Shown piece after piece: positions 15,549 through 26,999 of a stretch of DNA of 41,850 nt (positions are counted from its first letter, which is position 1; each line of letters begins with the position of its first letter). Made by a program: the position numbers and the translations under genes. Source of the stretch: Spirogloea muscicola (lineage: Eukaryota; Streptophyta; Zygnematophyceae; Spirogloeales; Spirogloeaceae); assembly GCA_009602725.1 (NCBI GenBank), contig WELB01000316.1, positions 1 through 41,850 on the forward strand, read 5' to 3'. The notes under the pieces were generated by a model that did not search any database, was not told the DNA's origin, and saw only the letters and a program-made list of their open reading frames with translations.

Positions 15549-16380
15549 ATGATGGCTAGTTCCATTCTTTTTGCGCCTTTCGGCCCTTTCAGACCTTGTA
15601 CGTTCCTTTGTGCTGGCCTCTCACAGCCATTGCCTTGCGTCCGGACGGACGTAAAGCGCCTTGGCGGAAGTAAAGCGCTGCATTCAGCTTCTTACAGCCA
15701 GCTTGGACTGCAGCAAAGTTGCACTATAATCTGCTGGCACGCCCTGCAAGATGCTAAGGTGATGTTCTTTCCTTCTCCTCCAAGTGCCACTCATCCGCCC
15801 GAGTCCTCAGCAAGTTGGTGTGCTGCCAACCTGCAGCACACCGAAAGCTGCTCAGAAGCTGGCCGCGGAATGGATCGACGTTCCCTTAAGTGGACAAGCG
15901 GCAGGCGCCAAGGAGAGGAAGTACGCAGATCACCCCGCTTGGCGACGAGTTTGTCGCGCCGGCAGTCGACGTCCACGGGGAGTTCGGGACTCGGTGAATC
16001 GACCTTCTCCAGCGACTGCGCGGCGTCCTGCCACCAACGGCAGCAGAGCGAGCAGCCCGGCTCCAATGCCGTCTGGTCGCTTGCTCAAGTGTACAGGATG
16101 CGCCTTGCAATCTATCTGCAGCGTTTCTTAGCATTTGCCATCCACTTGCGTGAAGGCCGCGCCTTGGCTGCTGCCTCCGGGATCAGTCAAAACGACACTC
16201 TTCCGCCCTCTGGTTATTCTGACTTGCACATGTTGACTAGAGGTTACTAAGAGCCCACTTGCTGACATTTCGGGAATTAGTATCCTGCTTTGTGCGCTAT
16301 CCGGCCCTTTCAAATCTTGTACATTCATTTTCGCTGGCCTCTCACAGCCATTGCCGTCAATTGGAAGATCTGTTTTCCGA
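15549..16380 (+). mobile_element. Non-LTR retrotransposon 3' end, family B
   Basis: 15549-15640 is a 3' UTR piece (TTTTTGCGCC...GGCCCTTTCAGACC...GGCCTCTCACAGCC). 15784-16250 is a decayed ORF end: AAGAKERKYADHPAW, then in other frames AVDVHGEFGTR, RMRLAIYLQRFLAFAIHL and LHMLTRGY with stop at 16248-16250. At least two frameshifts and a stop separate these blocks. 16251-16380 is a second UTR copy with the same GGCCCTTTCA and GGCCTCTCACAGCC blocks. Confidence 0.7.
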
Positions 16381-16499
16381 CAACTCTTTGTCGTGTGTGG
16401 CCGAGTGCACAAAAGTGGCCTTCTGCGTCGATTGCCAGTATGTCCACGCACCACCTCGGGATTTCATCAGGCTGGGCGCGCTCTGAGCGACGCCACTGG

Positions 16500-16580
16500 C
16501 CTCCGCTATGTTGCTCCAACTCCCACGTCAGCCTGTCAAATTTGTACGTGCTCAATCGTGGGTACATCTTACCCCCTTCA
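16500..16580 (+). mobile_element. Degraded retrotransposon C-terminus, stop lost
   Basis: One frame reads SLSNLYVLNRGY but continues instead of stopping, like the LxxLxRGY-stop end of neighbouring copies. Weak, short match. Confidence 0.4.
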
Positions 16581-16689
16581 GCCGGCATTTGCACTGCTAT
16601 TCATCCACCGTCAGCATAGGGCTTCGCTTGGTGGAGCGCCATGCTTTGGACTCTGCGTTTGCCTGGGCAGTGCATTGGCCTAATTTGAG

Positions 16690-16860
16690 AGAAGGGAGCG
16701 CCCATTGAGGAGCGGGGCTGGAAATGCCATCCCATAAAAAAGAAAATAGAAAGAATGAACGAAGTACGAAAAGAGAGAAGGCGCGCGGGGCGCATGAATT
16801 GAAAGGGAGGCCAATTCAAGCCAATACATTGTTCAGGCAGAAAAGGGAAAGCGCTAATTT
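16690..16860 (-). mobile_element. Antisense retrotransposon 3' UTR fragment
   Basis: Carries GCGCCCATTGAGGA...GGGGCTGG...AAAAAAGAA, the reverse complement of the hairpin tail of family B. The segment around 16770-16830 is the reverse complement of the sense sequence at 38970-39020. Confidence 0.55.
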
Positions 16861-17500
16861 GGCCCTGGCGATCGACGTTCTCGGGGCTTTCGGCAGCCGT
16901 TGGCTGGATCTCCTCCAGCGGCTTGCCTGTCAGGCCATTGACCGGCGGCCGGGTCTGCCAGGGGCGCTGCCCAGATTTTCCAGCCCCTATTCTCAATGGG
17001 CGAGCACTTTCTTCCCGGCTTCAACGCCGCCGATTCGTTAGCCCAAATCTTCCGCATGCACCTGGCGGATTGTTCCAACGATCCTTTGCCCACGACGTCC
17101 ACACGCGAGCAGGACGTGCTCTGGCCGCCGCCTCTGGGTCTCGGCGGAGTGCCTCCTTCCCTGCAACGAGCTACTCCGACCTGATGTTGCTCACTCGAGG
17201 GTACTGAGCTTCCCTAGTGCGTTGTCGTGTGTGGTAGTGTAGTCCTTTTTCGGCACCTCTTCAAAAAGAATGGACACTGTCCATTCTTTTTGGGCTGGCT
17301 TTGCCAGCCCTCTTCTCTATGGGCGAGCACTTCTCTAATTTGGCCTCCGTTTTGCTTGCTGCGTTCCACCCGTCTTCTCTCGTCCCTCGAGCAGACCCGA
17401 TTGGGGGTCGGGTGCGGGAAGATGGAGTGTGTATCAAGTGATTGGGCCTGAGTGGCCAAGTACAAAGGCAAGCACATGACAAATATACATCCCCTGCTGC
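16861..17500 (+). mobile_element. Family B retrotransposon 3' end with UTR stem-loop
   Basis: The ORF end reads AIDVLGAFGSRWLDLLQRL, then PGFNAADSLAQIFRMHLAD, then SYSDLMLLTRGY with stop at 17205-17207. A UTR-like block (about 16978-17012, CCTATTCTCAATGGGCGAG) is inserted inside the ORF. The tail contains an 8-bp stem GGGCTGGC-TTT-GCCAGCCC (17292-17310). The region around 17446-17480 matches, in reverse, 38875-38910, so another antisense fragment is nested here. Confidence 0.65.
17263..17291. repeat. Perfect 14-bp inverted repeat with 1-base spacer
   Basis: AAAAAGAATGGACA at 17263-17276 faces its exact reverse complement at 17278-17291. The minus copy at 32140-32240 has other sequence in place of the left arm, so the left arm looks like a local inverted copy of the right arm. 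Confidence 0.9.
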
Positions 17501-17880
17501 TAGCTGACCCGCTCAGTGGCCACGAGACAACACATAGAGGTTGCCAACTAATGCCGAATACTGGACGGCAAATGACAAGCTTTTGTGCCACCAGATTAGG
17601 GCTCGAGCTTTTCAGTGCAAAACACGAGCCTGAGCTCGCTTACGCGAGCTGCGGGGGAGATCGAGGGGCGCAGGGTAGCATGCACATGTCGCCGCACAAA
17701 GTCTGATGTGGCATTCTGGCGTGACCTGCAATATGACGATGTGGCACCAGTAATGGTCCACGTCTGCAGCAACGTGGCGCCCGCCCGCTTCTCGAACGGC
17801 GCCGGGAGCGCCGCAGCTGCGTCGTTGGCGTGGCTGCGCAGGGGCCCCGCCACCCCCCTCCCCTCTGATCATGCTGACGC

Positions 17881-20800
17881 GTGACCGGCCTCTTCCTTTT
17901 CGGGCCCCACCCTCCCTCCTCCCCCTGGCCCCACAAGGACGGGCTCGGGCCAGGCGCGGCGGCGCAACAGCCTCCAACGCCGCCATGGCCGCCGCCAGCG
18001 CCGGCGGCGCTGCCGTCGCCACCGCCAGAATCGGCGCCGCCGCCGCTGCCGGAGTCGGCGCCGNNNNNNNNNNNNNNNNNNNNNNNNNNNNNNNNNNNNN
18101 NNNNNNNNNNNNNNNNNNNNNNNNNNNNNNNNNNNNNNNNNNNNNNNNNNNNNNNNNNNNNNNNNNNNNNNNNNNNNNNNNNNNNNNNNNNNNNNNNNNN
18201 NNNNNNNNNNNNNNNNNNNNNNNNNNNNNNNNNNNNNNNNNNNNNNNNNNNNNNNNNNNNNNNNNNNNNNNNNNNNNNNNNNNNNNNNNNNNNNNNNNNN
18301 NNNNNNNNNNNNNNNNNNNNNNNNNNNNNNNNNNNCCGGTCCGTCGGCGAGGCCGCGCCGCATCCCAATCACGGCTGCGTCCTGGCGCTGCCCGGCGGCG
18401 CCGTGCTCGGCGAGGGCCACCTGCGCGCCCAGGGCACGCGGTGCGCCGAGGCCGAGGCCGTCGCCGACCTGGCCTCCCGCTCCGCCGGTGGCTCTGAAGT
18501 GGGCGAGCTCACGGCGTACCTCAATCTCGAGCCTGCCGACTCGCTCGGTGACTACAGCAGCGTCACGGCACTCAAGCAGGCGGGCCTCCTGCAGCTGGCG
18601 ACACACATCTACTATTGCTGAGATTCTGTAGCATCAGGCGGAGCTTGGCTTTCAGGAAGCCTCTAGGAAGGTGGCCACCAGCAAGCTACACGTGGATTTC
18701 TTAAATAGCTGATTTTCGACGGACGTTCCTGCCAGGCTGGTGTTACACGCGTGGTCGTTGGCATGCGCCACCCTTTGGCACACCAGCGCGACCACGGGAT
18801 CGGCCTCCTCCGCGCTGCTGGTCTGCGCGTGGACGTCCTCGGCGAGGGCTCCCTGCAGGGCCCTGTATTCGAGGCAAGATCAGGCCCATTCTTTGCGGTG
18901 CAGTTTGCTGTGCAGGAGAAGGGCTTACGTACCTGCTGTGCTGGCGGCTGACTCCCAGCTGCTTTTTGCTCGCCCACTGCTTTTTGCAGGAAGCAATTGG
19001 GGCGTGCCTGCTGGCAAATGAGCCGCTCGTCTTCCGAGCAGCAAACAAGAAGCCCTTTTCCGTTCTCAAGTATGCCATGACGCTCGACGGTCAGTTCTGC
19101 CGCACAACTCACTCACAACCAAGACCAACAGCTTTGTTTGCGTGGTTAGGCTGGTTCTGCATTTGTGGGCCCAGAGATTCGATGTGAGCTGCTAGGAACT
19201 GATTGTGATGGTGCAGGCAAGATTGCTGCGAGCACGGGCCACGCCGCGTGGGTGACGAGCACGCAGGCGCGGCAGCGCGTCTTTGACACGCGTGCGCAGT
19301 CAGACGCCATCATTGTTGGCGGCAATACTGTCCGCCGCGATGGTGCGCTTGCTCTGCCCCCTTCTCACAGCCTCAACATAGAGCACACACTTTGCGCAAG
19401 GCTGCAGATTCCTGGCAGCTCTGACACCAAAAGATACGCTATTGAGCAAGCTGGACACTGTTGCTATCCTAATGCCGCATTGGCTCACATTCCTTCACAG
19501 ACCCGCGCCTGACGACGAGGCGGGAGGGTGGCCACGTGCCTGTGCGCATCGTGATGTCGCGCACCCTGCGGCTGCCGCTGGATGCGAACCTGTGGGACGT
19601 AGCAAGTGCACCGACAATTGTGATGACGCAGCGTGGGGCGCGGGTCGACTTCCAGGCGCACCTGCGGCAAGCGGGCGTCGAAGTTGTTGAGTTCGACTTT
19701 CTCGGCCCTGCACCTGTGATGGAGTACTGCTACCAGCGCGGTTTCCTGCAGGTGCTGTGGGAGTGTGGTGGGACGCTCTCTGCGCCGGCAATAAGTGGTG
19801 GCATGGTTGACAAGGTGTGTGGCAGGCTGTGTGCTGCTTAACCCCTGCTGGTGCTTGCTGGCAGTGAGCGCTGCATGGGCTGGGTCGATGACACTGGATT
19901 TCAGTTGAGTGTTGGACCAACAGTGAGGACTATATCTGGGACTCTTGTACTCTTGGAATATTGATTGCAGGAGTTGGGGTTTAGGGTTTCACTTTTTGAG
20001 GGCAGGCAGTAGTGCTGCAGAGGTTGACATGTGTGGATAAGGTGGATGTAGGCAGTGGAGCTTGCTTTAGCATGTCAGTACAGCTGCTGCGCACAAACAC
20101 TCAGGGTATTCAATACTTCTGCTCCAGCAGAGGAAAGTTTCAGGTTGGCTGCTGAGCCTGTGCCGATCCTTTTGCGCCACAGATCATGGCGTTTGTTGCA
20201 CCCAAGATCATTGGTGGAGTTACAGCGCCCTCGCCGGTTGGGGAGCTCGGGTTTGTGGAGATGACTCAGGCATTGCAGCTCTCGTCGATTGGCTTTGAGA
20301 CGGTACGTAGCCGGCTGCACTGGGGTGCCTTCTTGCATCAGTCGTCCAACAATGCTTGTGTTGTGCAAGGAGCTCCAGCAGCATTTGCTCTTGCACATGA
20401 TATGGGCATGTTTGGTTTGCAGATGATAGTCTGACGTACCCCTGCCCCAGGCTGACACCTGAATGACGGTGCTTGCACGTACAGATAGGGCAGGACCTCT
20501 TGGTCTCAGGTTACCTGCACAAGTTGCCAGACCCTCGGGCAGGCCCACCATTGGGTCTGCCAGAGCCCGGCGTGAGCGCTGCTGGCGGCGTGCTCAATGA
20601 GGCTGCTCCTGTTGTAAATCCCAGCAGCATTGTGTCATTCTACAAGGCCTGGGATTCGTATGGCTTTCTCTCCAACTTTTCTGCGCACGCCATAGAAATG
20701 CCAGCGCCCAGCAGTACCGGTGGTGGTCTGTGGTTGTGGCCCACTGTGGAGCACTACTACCAAGTATGCTTTTTGCCACTTGCCTGCAAAGATTAGGAGG

Positions 20801-21631
20801 TATCTGGGACGCGGTTTTGTCCTATCCGGTGCTCGCTAAGAGATGCTTCTAAGGTCAGGATGTTTTTGAGCAGGAAGCTAGCTTGGCGTCTCTTGATGCG
20901 TTTGCAATGTAGTGGGATGCTCAAGGGCATACAATACTGCTGAACTCTATGCTTGCGATGGACTGGGGAGACTGACGCGCCACAATATCGCTGTGTTGTG
21001 TGCTCTGATAGCAACCAACTTGCTCAGCAACCTTTAGTAGTATAATTTTGTTGTTGACTCATGGCTGGGTGTCTCTTGTGAGGGCAGGCGCAGAAGTTCG
21101 AGGGGGTGGATTATCCTGCAGCCATGGACGCCCAGGAGCGCATTCACGGGGCGAGCAGCCCAGAGGAAGCTGCGCGCATTGGCCGTGCGCTGGAGCGCAG
21201 CCATGGGCATCTGGTGAGCTTTGAGTGCTTGCTGATACTCATCATAGCTTGTGCCTCTTGCTGCAGGCGCCTAGCCTGTCTGTGCTCGCGCGTGCCCTTG
21301 CGCACTGTGACAGCATTGCTCAAGCTCTATGCTCTTGGCTGGTGCCTGTCTGCAGGTGCGGCCGGAGTGGGAGCAGGCAAAGCTGGAGGTGATGTATGCC
21401 GCGCTGCATTGCAAGTTCCGCATGCACCTTGGTCTGCACTACCTGCTGCTTGCCACTGATGGCGCGACCATCGCCGAGGCCTCACCGCACGACTACTTCT
21501 GGGGTATTGGTCGCACGGGCACGGGCAGCAACCACCTCGGGAAGCTGCTCATGCGGCTCCGTGCTGAGATACGGGAGTCCAGCCCGGGCTGCCAGGACCT
21601 GGGGATGACACAGCACGCCGTGAAGGCCTAG
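17881..21631 (+). CDS. PYRR-type riboflavin reductase fused to COG3236/NADAR domain
   Basis: Plastid riboflavin-synthesis protein: the RibD-like reductase reduces the ribosylamino-pyrimidine intermediate, and the C-terminal COG3236 domain is reported to hydrolyse early Maillard-reactive intermediates. Exons: a start region before the gap, 18337-18579, 18736-18864 (or 18873), 18990-19089, 19217-19342, 19501-19814, 20183-20302, 20485-20763, 21088-21213, 21356-21631. The deaminase-like domain keeps PHPNHGC, but HAE is CAE and the PCxxxxxxxxC zinc motif is absent (LEPADSLGDYSSV), as in plant PYRR and unlike PYRD. The reductase shows SVLKYAMTLDGK, IIVGGNTVRRD, LWECGGTLSAPAI and APKIIGG. The NADAR part shows GFLSNFSAHAIEMP, VEHYYQ, ASPEEAARIGR, ASPHDYFWG and HLGKLLMRLR. 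Start unsure: 17881 shares frame with the post-gap exon if the gap size is right; 17985 (GCCGCCATGG) has better context and an Ala-rich transit-like run. The donor at 18580 would be GC. Confidence 0.9.
18064..18335. other. Assembly gap of 272 N
   Basis: Run of N in the GC-rich first coding region of the PYRR gene. It hides the end of the transit region and the start of the deaminase-like domain, so the N-terminal frame cannot be confirmed. Confidence 1.
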
Positions 21632-22494
21632 CTGGACCACTGGCTCATAAGCCCTGAGCAACACATCTCCAGTGCTTGCATCATAGTCCCACTCTCTCAT
21701 TCGCTATTTTCTCGCCCCCATTTGAGGCCCCACTCTGTTTAGTTGAATTGCTTCGCCTGAGCTGTCTGGCATGCATTTCCATTGACTGCACGCCTGCCTT
21801 GCAGCTTATGCTGGCAGATTGCCATAAAGCTGTTGGCCTTAGAGAGGATGTTGTGTACATGAGACATGCCAGTTGATGCATGCCATACTCCTCCACCATT
21901 GCGCGCTAGTGCATGCGGCTAGTCATTTTCAATGTGTACAAGGAGTTTTGCCTGCCGCAATTGCGGTGTCGTGCAAGAGGCTGAATACAGAGGCATTGTT
22001 TGCCTGCCTGGCCCGCTAACAGGCTGCCATTTGCCACACGGCTGCCTGCAGCAGCACTGACCTTGCATTGTACCAGAATGGTATTTTTTGCCAGTGCGTC
22101 AAAATCATTGCAAATATATTACAGATTTGGGTGGGTCCATTACGCGCTTTGGGTTTCAACAACTCGCGCATAGCAGTTGCACAACATTTCGATGTCAGCT
22201 GCCTTGGCCTTGTGGACGATCCACACAGGAAGGCCTTCTCCATGCAGCTGTGGCAGCAGCCCCCGGCCAAATGCTACAGTGGCGAGCAGCGCAGCAGTAG
22301 CAATGGCTCACTTGTGCGACCTGTCATAGCGAGAAGACATTGCTTGGCAAACAGCAACTCCCTTATATCAAATTTATTCATGCATGCAAGTTCATCACAG
22401 GCCACGCATGGCAGCCACCAGGTTCACCTGACATGGATGGGAAGATTCGTGCAGCATGGAGCAGTGCTAGCCTGGTGGTGCGGCTAAGTGGGAG
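21632..22494. other. Intergenic between convergent PYRR and MAP65-like genes
   Basis: No coding segment with recognisable residues and no repeat family was seen. It likely holds the two 3' UTRs. Confidence 0.45.
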
Positions 22495-24617
22495 TCATGT
22501 AGTGGCAAACCTCAGGCTCTGGAGGAATGTTAGCTGCTTGATTGGCAGGGTGTTCTCGGTGTACGCTGTCGATTGGGCAAGCCCATTGCCATTGAGCCGG
22601 TTCTTCCCAGTGCTGCCAGTGCCTGCCCTGTCGCGCGTTTCATGCACCTCCATGCCGTTCGAAGCCTGGCGTGGTGACAGCGGCCCTCTCCCAAGTGAGG
22701 AGCCGGGCTTGTGGCCACTCGCAGCTGTGACAGAAGGCTCCCGCGCCAGAGCAACCACGTTTGGCGGCGGAGCATCAGCCGCTGATGACCGCAGCCGTCG
22801 GTCTGGTGTTGCTCTGGGCCGCACAAGTGAGGCTGGGCTGTCGGCTTTGGCCGGCATCCCGAACATGGTCAGGCGGCGGCTGGGCGGCGTGGCAGGGAGG
22901 CCACGTGGCGGTGGCCGCGACGGTGTGAGCTTGGGGTTGTGCGCCCCAAAGATCGCCTCCTGCTCGTTCATCTTCTTGCCGTCCTCCTTGCGCTGATGCT
23001 GCTCGGAGGCGCAGTGAGGAAAGCTGGTCATTAGCGGTTGATTGAGGGTCGGCTCTGACCTGTTTAAAGCTCAAAGCAGGTGCAATGCAAGCAAGTCATT
23101 GCAATCGCATCGCTCCGGCAGCAGCAACGGCTGCAAGCCGTGAGCCCATGTAGGATGGGGAAGCCCACCCGCTGCAGCCGGCGCTCCTCCTCCTTCTTCA
23201 GCTCCTCGCTTGCATGGCTCTCCAGGATCGCCGATAAGTTTTCCTGCACCAAGCACAGCCGGCTCTGTCATCCCTGCCGATTTGAGGTGATGCAGCTCAA
23301 CACCCTCCCGTTCCCTTTGTCCCCCTACTCGTCTCTCAGCACGCTTCCCCTCTCTTGCCATTCTCTCCCTCGTCCCCCCTTCCTCGATCCTACCTTTTAC
23401 CTTCCCTTCCAACCAATTGTCTTCTCCTCGTCAGGGCTCACGCGAGCCTGTGCGCTGCACAGTCCCCACGAACCCTTACACGCGAAAATCACGCAGGGGT
23501 TGCCCTTCGAGGTGCCCCCGACAGCACCTCACCTCGAGCAGCAGAAAGGGCCGCTGGTGCTGCGCTTCCCACGCTGCCAGCTGCTCCCGAAGCTTCTTCA
23601 TCATCTCTGCCATCAAATGCGACATGGCCCATGCAAGTGTCAATGTCTGGTCGTGCAGCTCGGAAGTGGACACCATGGTGCGCATGGCTGCCGCTGTGAT
23701 GCCCGAAGCGGAAGAGTGGCCGCGGCCACCAGCAGCCGGAGGGCAGCGAGAGGTGTTTGTTGGAGCCACTCACTGGGGGCGCTGGCCTGAGCCGCGCGCG
23801 CCCGCTCGGCATGCGTGCGGTCCAAGTGGCTCCCCCTCGTGCTCGCATACCGCGCCTCGCTCTGCACATCGTGCCAAGCTGCTGTCGGCAGCACAGGGCA
23901 CACGAAGCATGGCGGCAGTGCGGCAGCCATCTGAGCCATGAGCGCGGCCACTGGTCGCCGTTCCCCTGGTGAGGAGACACGAGGGAGGGCCTTGCACTCA
24001 CCTTTTCATAGACCTCGAGCCAGCACGCCTCGTCGCAGGCGTGGCGCCAGCGGTCGTACAGCACCAGGATGGGGGCGCGTGCCTCCGCCTCCGCTTGGGC
24101 CGTCGAGACGTGCGCCTCCATGGCCGCCAGCAACTCCGATGGGTCTGCCATGCCTGCCTCAGAGCAACAGATGCCGTCAGACGAGCGAGGTACATAGGGC
24201 TCGTCGTGGTTGCAGCGACTGTGGCACGCACCGGACCGAACGACCGCCTCGGTCTGGGCCGGCGACACGTAGGCTGGCGGCAGCACGCGCGCCTCCGTGC
24301 ACACCGCCTCCAGGACCGCGCGGCGCTTGCCCAGCAGCTCCTGCACCTTGGCCACCTTCTCCTGCTCCAGTCGCCGAACCTCGGCTTCAGCCTGCAGTCG
24401 CAAACGAGCACCGGGTCAGCAGCGGCGTCCACCTGCTGCGACCTGAACAGCTGGCAGCCACCACTGCAGCGCCAGCGGCAGACAACGCCCCCACCTTCTC
24501 CAGCGCGCTCGTCGCCAGTGCCCCGGGAGCGGTGGCGCCGGCATCCCCGCCCGTGGCAGCGGCGGCTCCCGGCAGGCCGGAGACCGAGGCCAGGTGCTGG
24601 CGCTCGTGCTCGGGCGT
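22495..24617 (-). CDS. MAP65/PRC1/Ase1-type microtubule bundling protein, C-terminal part
   Basis: Non-motor protein that cross-links antiparallel microtubules in spindle midzone and phragmoplast (family role). Exons (minus): up to 24495, 24391-24232, 24153-24002, 23861-23774, 23606-23533, 23243-23169, 23001-22495, all phase-consistent. Family blocks in order: AEAEVRRLEQEKVAKVQELL, then SGMADPSELL, ILVLYDRWRHACDEACWLEVY, ARYASTRGSHLDRTHAERAR (the conserved NRY...RGAHL...AEKAR microtubule-binding core), KLREQLAAWEAQHQRPFL, ELKKEEERRLQR, and a basic Pro/Ser-rich tail with EQEAIFG and PSRRLTMFG. The N-terminal dimerisation rod is missing: similarity begins abruptly at TPEHER next to the N at 24618. 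Codons continue in frame into the BTB exon upstream, so an automatic gene model would fuse the two. Confidence 0.83.
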
Positions 24618-24618
24618 N
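24618..24618. other. Single ambiguous base at a gene-gene junction
   Basis: One N sits where homology switches from the BTB protein (EAILA) to MAP65 (TPEHER). It most likely marks a scaffold join or collapsed gap. Confidence 0.9.
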
Positions 24619-26609
24619 CTTGCCAGAATCGCCTCAATGCCCACAAGCGGCAGCGCATTGGCCTCCTCGTTGCACCTGGCATACAGGGGCTTGTATTGAA
24701 CACACATTTACCGCGATAGCTAACTACATTCACTAGCAGACAATCTCTGAACAAGAGAGCAAGCTTTACTTTTCCCTAGGCTTACTTGCTAAGGTCCCGA
24801 AAGTGGGATGCCAGGAAGGCGCGTGCAGCATCCATGAGGGACTGGACGGCCTTGGCCTGGCGGACGCTGACGGGGAGGTCGAGGTACAGGAGCGCCTGGG
24901 GCACGGTCATTGGCATGTCGCGCAGCAGCTTGGAGCAGTGCCGGATGCACGACACCACCTGCAGCTTGTCGGCGATCATGAGGACGTCGAGCACCGCCGC
25001 GGGGCTGCTGGCCTTCACACGTCCTTCGTACATGCACTGCAGCATGTCCAGCAGAGCTTCTTCCTCTGCACAGACGGCCGGCGGCATCACTGAGATGTCA
25101 GGATGCAGGTGAAGCCTGTCGAGCGCACTCCTCTGTGTGGCTGAATGGCAAGGACAGCCAGGAGAAGGGCATGCCGACAAGATGAGATCTATACCTGACG
25201 CTCTGATAGCAATTGTCGCCTGCCGCTCCTCCGACTCCTTCATGCCATTCGAGAAGAGCTGCAGTCACCACGACAAGGGCACAAAGTCAGCATCACATGG
25301 AGCATGAGTGCTGCAAGGCAACTGGCACACTGTAAGAAGCTCTCACCATACATGTCACATGGCCTCCATTGATTCATATGGAGACACATTCTAGAGTTTA
25401 CTAGTATCACTAACAGGAGGAATCAGCCATGCAATTGACAAGTTCGCTCATATGGCAGCAGGACTGCAGATCAGAGCCGTTGGACATTGCTTGTCATGTA
25501 CGGGTTGTCACCTTGCGGAAGAAGGGGCTCTTGGCTGCGAGGATCGCAGAGTTGATGTGCAGAGTCTTGACTGTTGTCAACGGCATCGCCAGCTCCAGCA
25601 CTTGGCCGTCTGCGAGGCCTGCTTAGGGTGACATGCGGCCGCAGTAGCAAGCATGATAAGAGGCCGAGTACAGGCACAAGCCTGCGAGCCCGGCATAACC
25701 ACGCAGCTGAAGCAGCGCACAGAAGAGCAGCCTGCGGTGCACCTGGCTCCTCTTCGTTGCCCCTGGCAACATTCCTGGCGTCGCCGTCCTCGCTGTCCGA
25801 TAGCTCGTCCACATCGGCTTCCTCGTCTCGCCCACCTGTAGCCTCCACTAGCTGCCGCTCCGCATGCAAGGCCTCCACTCGCTGCGCTACGTCGCTCATC
25901 AGGAAGGCCGAGCGCGGCAGCAGGCCCGCCAGCGCGATGGCCTGGGCCATCTCCGCGACGTGCACGCCGCCTTCGTCGGCCTCGCCCGCCTCGCCGCTCT
26001 CCCTCAGCTCGACCTCCTGAGCCACCAGGGGCAGTAGCTCCGGGCCACCTTCGAGGACTGTCGCACAGAAGACGCGAGATACTAGTGAAGGTCAGACCTC
26101 GGGCCCGATAGTCGGAAGCCAGCCAGTGGTGGGACATGGCTCCAGCTGCTGGCCTTGAGCAGTATTCAGCACAAAGCCTGTACAAAGCATGCTGAGATGT
26201 TGCCCAGGAGGCAAGAAGACGCAATCGTCCATGCTTTTAATTCTGCCAAGGCCTGAACAAGGCCAGCAGGACAAGGTTACCGCAAGGGTGGTTAAATCTG
26301 GCACTCACTGGCGTCTGTGCTGCCCATGCGCTTGCGCTTCTTGCAGGGCCAGGTGGGGTCGCCGCAGGCGCCGTCGCCGGCGCCCTCGCTGCTCTCGGCG
26401 CCGCCGCTGCCGCCGGCGCCATCCCTGGGGAGGAGGAGGTGCGCCTGCGCGGCGGCAGCCGGCGACTCGGCCTCCTGGATGATCTCGATGCGCAGCACGC
26501 GGTCCGAGAAGTTGGGATCGTTGAAGGCGAAGGTGTAGTCCGTCTCGCCCGACGCGCAGCTCGCCTCGGGCTCCATGCCGGCGCCGCCCTGAAGGACCGG
26601 CGGCGGCAT
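24619..26609 (-). CDS. POB1/LRB-like BTB-BACK protein, N-terminal part
   Basis: Plant-type BTB adaptor for CUL3 ubiquitin ligases (family role). Exons (minus): 26609-26309, 26057-25743, 25618-25512, 25258-25195, 25065-24786, 24675 to the N; phases agree. N-terminal motif FAFNDPNFSDRVLRIEI followed by a basic KKRKR patch is the POB1/LRB signature. Exon 2 is acidic (DEEADVDELSDSEDGD). The BTB domain shows LHINSAILAAKSPFFRKLFS, NGMKESEERQATI, LDVLMIADKLQVVSCIRHC and LLRDMPMT; BACK begins with ANALPLVGIEAILA and stops. The remaining BACK region and the C-terminal MATH-like half are absent. Start 26609 (MPPPVLQ) or 26576 (MEPEASC); the upstream open frame is low-complexity Pro and probably untranslated. 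Confidence 0.85.
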
Positions 26610-26999
26610 GCTATGGTGCCGCAGCCGGTCAGCACATGGTGCTGCGTCCGTATGCGGCGGCGGCGGCGGCAGCGGCGGCAGCAGCGGCAACGGCGGCGGC
26701 AGTGGCTGCTGCTGCTGCGGCGGCGGCGGCGGCGGCGACGGCGGCGGCGAATGTGCGCTCACTCGTGGCTCTCTCTGCCCGCGCCAATCCGGAAGCTTTG
26801 GCAAACCTCCAAGCCCTTCGCGGCGAGTGCGGTGGTCGAGGCGGCCGCGGCGGCGGCGTGCGGCGGAGCTCAAGCGGGACACCTCAGGACAGGACGAGCG
26901 TGCCGTGCTTCTCCCTCTCTGAGCGTGAAGCAGCCGCCACGCTGACACCTCCTCGCGAGCGGCGCCGCGGGGCGGAGTGCCGACGCTGATATCGAGGCC
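26610..26999. promoter_or_regulatory. Shared head-to-head promoter region, GGC/GCT-rich
   Basis: About 390 bp separate the start of the BTB gene (-) from that of PP5 (+). It contains GGC/GCA/GCT triplet tracts (about 26655-26752). No TATA box is evident. Divergent transcription is inferred from gene layout only. Confidence 0.5.
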
